A stretch of DNA of 5,277 bases from an uncultured Mesocricetibacter sp. (GTDB taxonomy: Bacteria; Pseudomonadota; Gammaproteobacteria; Enterobacterales; Pasteurellaceae), in the NCBI GenBank assembly GCA_905373425.1, contig CAJPST010000146.1, positions 1-5,277 of the forward strand, written 5' to 3'. This document shows positions 4,925 to 5,277 of the stretch, piece by piece. A program made the translations under genes and the position numbers. The notes below the pieces were generated by a model. It was not told the origin of the DNA. It saw only the letters and a list, made by a program, of their open reading frames with translations, and ran no database searches. Positions within the stretch are counted from its first letter, which is position 1. Each line of letters starts with the position of its first letter.

Positions 4925-5277
4925 ATGACTATAAAAAATCTTCTACAAACGGCTTGTGTTAGAGTCAATACTTTACCGGTCAAGATATTTACGTTTTTTT
5001 GGCTGATTTTTATTTTGTTGCTGATGGTGGCTTTTATTATTCCGCGCTTTGACGTACGCCAGTTTACGCCGTTACAAGCTGATGAATTACGCATTTATCA
5101 AAATGAAATCGCTTCTTCCATTAAAGATAATCGGGTAGCACATTTATTGATCAGTTCTAATCAATTTATTTTGGAACCGACAAGAGGGTTGCGTCCGATT
5201 TTAGTAGATAAAAATGGAAAGGTCATTGGGGCCAGAGAAACCGAACTTCCTTTGATACATCAGTTTGTTTTGGGTTC
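4925..5277 (+). CDS. cpxA: Sensor histidine kinase CpxA (5' part, 117 codons visible)
   Basis: CpxA is the inner-membrane kinase/phosphatase partner of CpxR; it senses misfolded envelope proteins and related stress. Visible are a short basic cytoplasmic N-terminus, the first membrane segment (about 21-40, IFTFFWLIFILLLMVAFIIP) and the start of the periplasmic sensor domain. RPILVDKNGKVIGARETE (90-107) aligns with the RLLLVTTEGRVIGAERSE region that I recall from E. coli CpxA. The frame stays open to the right edge, so HAMP, the phospho-accepting histidine and the ATPase domain are outside. A TAG lies five codons upstream, so ATG at 4925 is the earliest possible start. It gives about 14 residues more at the N-terminus than E. 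coli CpxA. No clear Shine-Dalgarno sequence precedes it. The pairing with cpxR makes the identification firm. Confidence 0.93.
   Translation, partial: MTIKNLLQTACVRVNTLPVKIFTFFWLIFILLLMVAFIIPRFDVRQFTPLQADELRIYQNEIASSIKDNRVAHLLISSNQFILEPTRGLRPILVDKNGKVIGARETELPLIHQFVLG

Noticed and set aside
1..5277. Possible defence system, mobile element, CRISPR array or other undescribed system.
   Set aside because: The seven genes comprise six recognisable core or housekeeping genes and one small cupin. There is no transposase, integrase, repeat array, toxin-antitoxin pair or tRNA-linked attachment site.

Overview
The window looks like ordinary chromosome from a member of the Pasteurellaceae. The main evidence is four copies of the 9-base DNA uptake signal core AAGTGCGGT (or its complement), where chance would give far fewer than one. 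This is the Haemophilus influenzae-type core, so the source probably belongs to the Haemophilus / Aggregatibacter / Pasteurella side of the family rather than the Actinobacillus pleuropneumoniae side. The proteins resemble their Escherichia coli counterparts along their length. I cannot name the species from the sequence.

Layout, left to right. (1) The 3' part of srmB, a DEAD-box RNA helicase of ribosome assembly, on the + strand and cut by the left edge. (2) A convergent block on the - strand, which in transcription order reads upp (uracil phosphoribosyltransferase), a small cupin gene, uraA (uracil:proton symporter) and hda (regulatory inactivation of DnaA). (3) A divergent 216-base control region. 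(4) cpxR, then the start of cpxA, on the + strand and cut by the right edge; they encode the envelope-stress two-component system.

How they work together. UraA brings uracil in and Upp converts it to UMP, so these two form a pyrimidine salvage unit. A 110-residue cupin gene of unknown role sits between them. A strong stem-loop built from two inverted uptake signals follows the cupin gene, and I see no clear uraA promoter beyond it. uraA may therefore depend on readthrough. hda lies 63 bases beyond uraA, past a second hairpin, and has no visible Shine-Dalgarno site. The CpxRA operon carries a perfect GTAAA-N5-GTAAA CpxR box upstream, which predicts autoregulation. Because the box lies in the region shared with upp, it could also affect upp.

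I find no CRISPR array, insertion sequence, phage gene, tRNA or rRNA, and no convincing undescribed system. The points most worth checking are the CpxR box in the divergent region, the atypical cupin inside the uracil salvage cluster, the uptake-signal terminator that divides that cluster, and the unusual translation start of hda.
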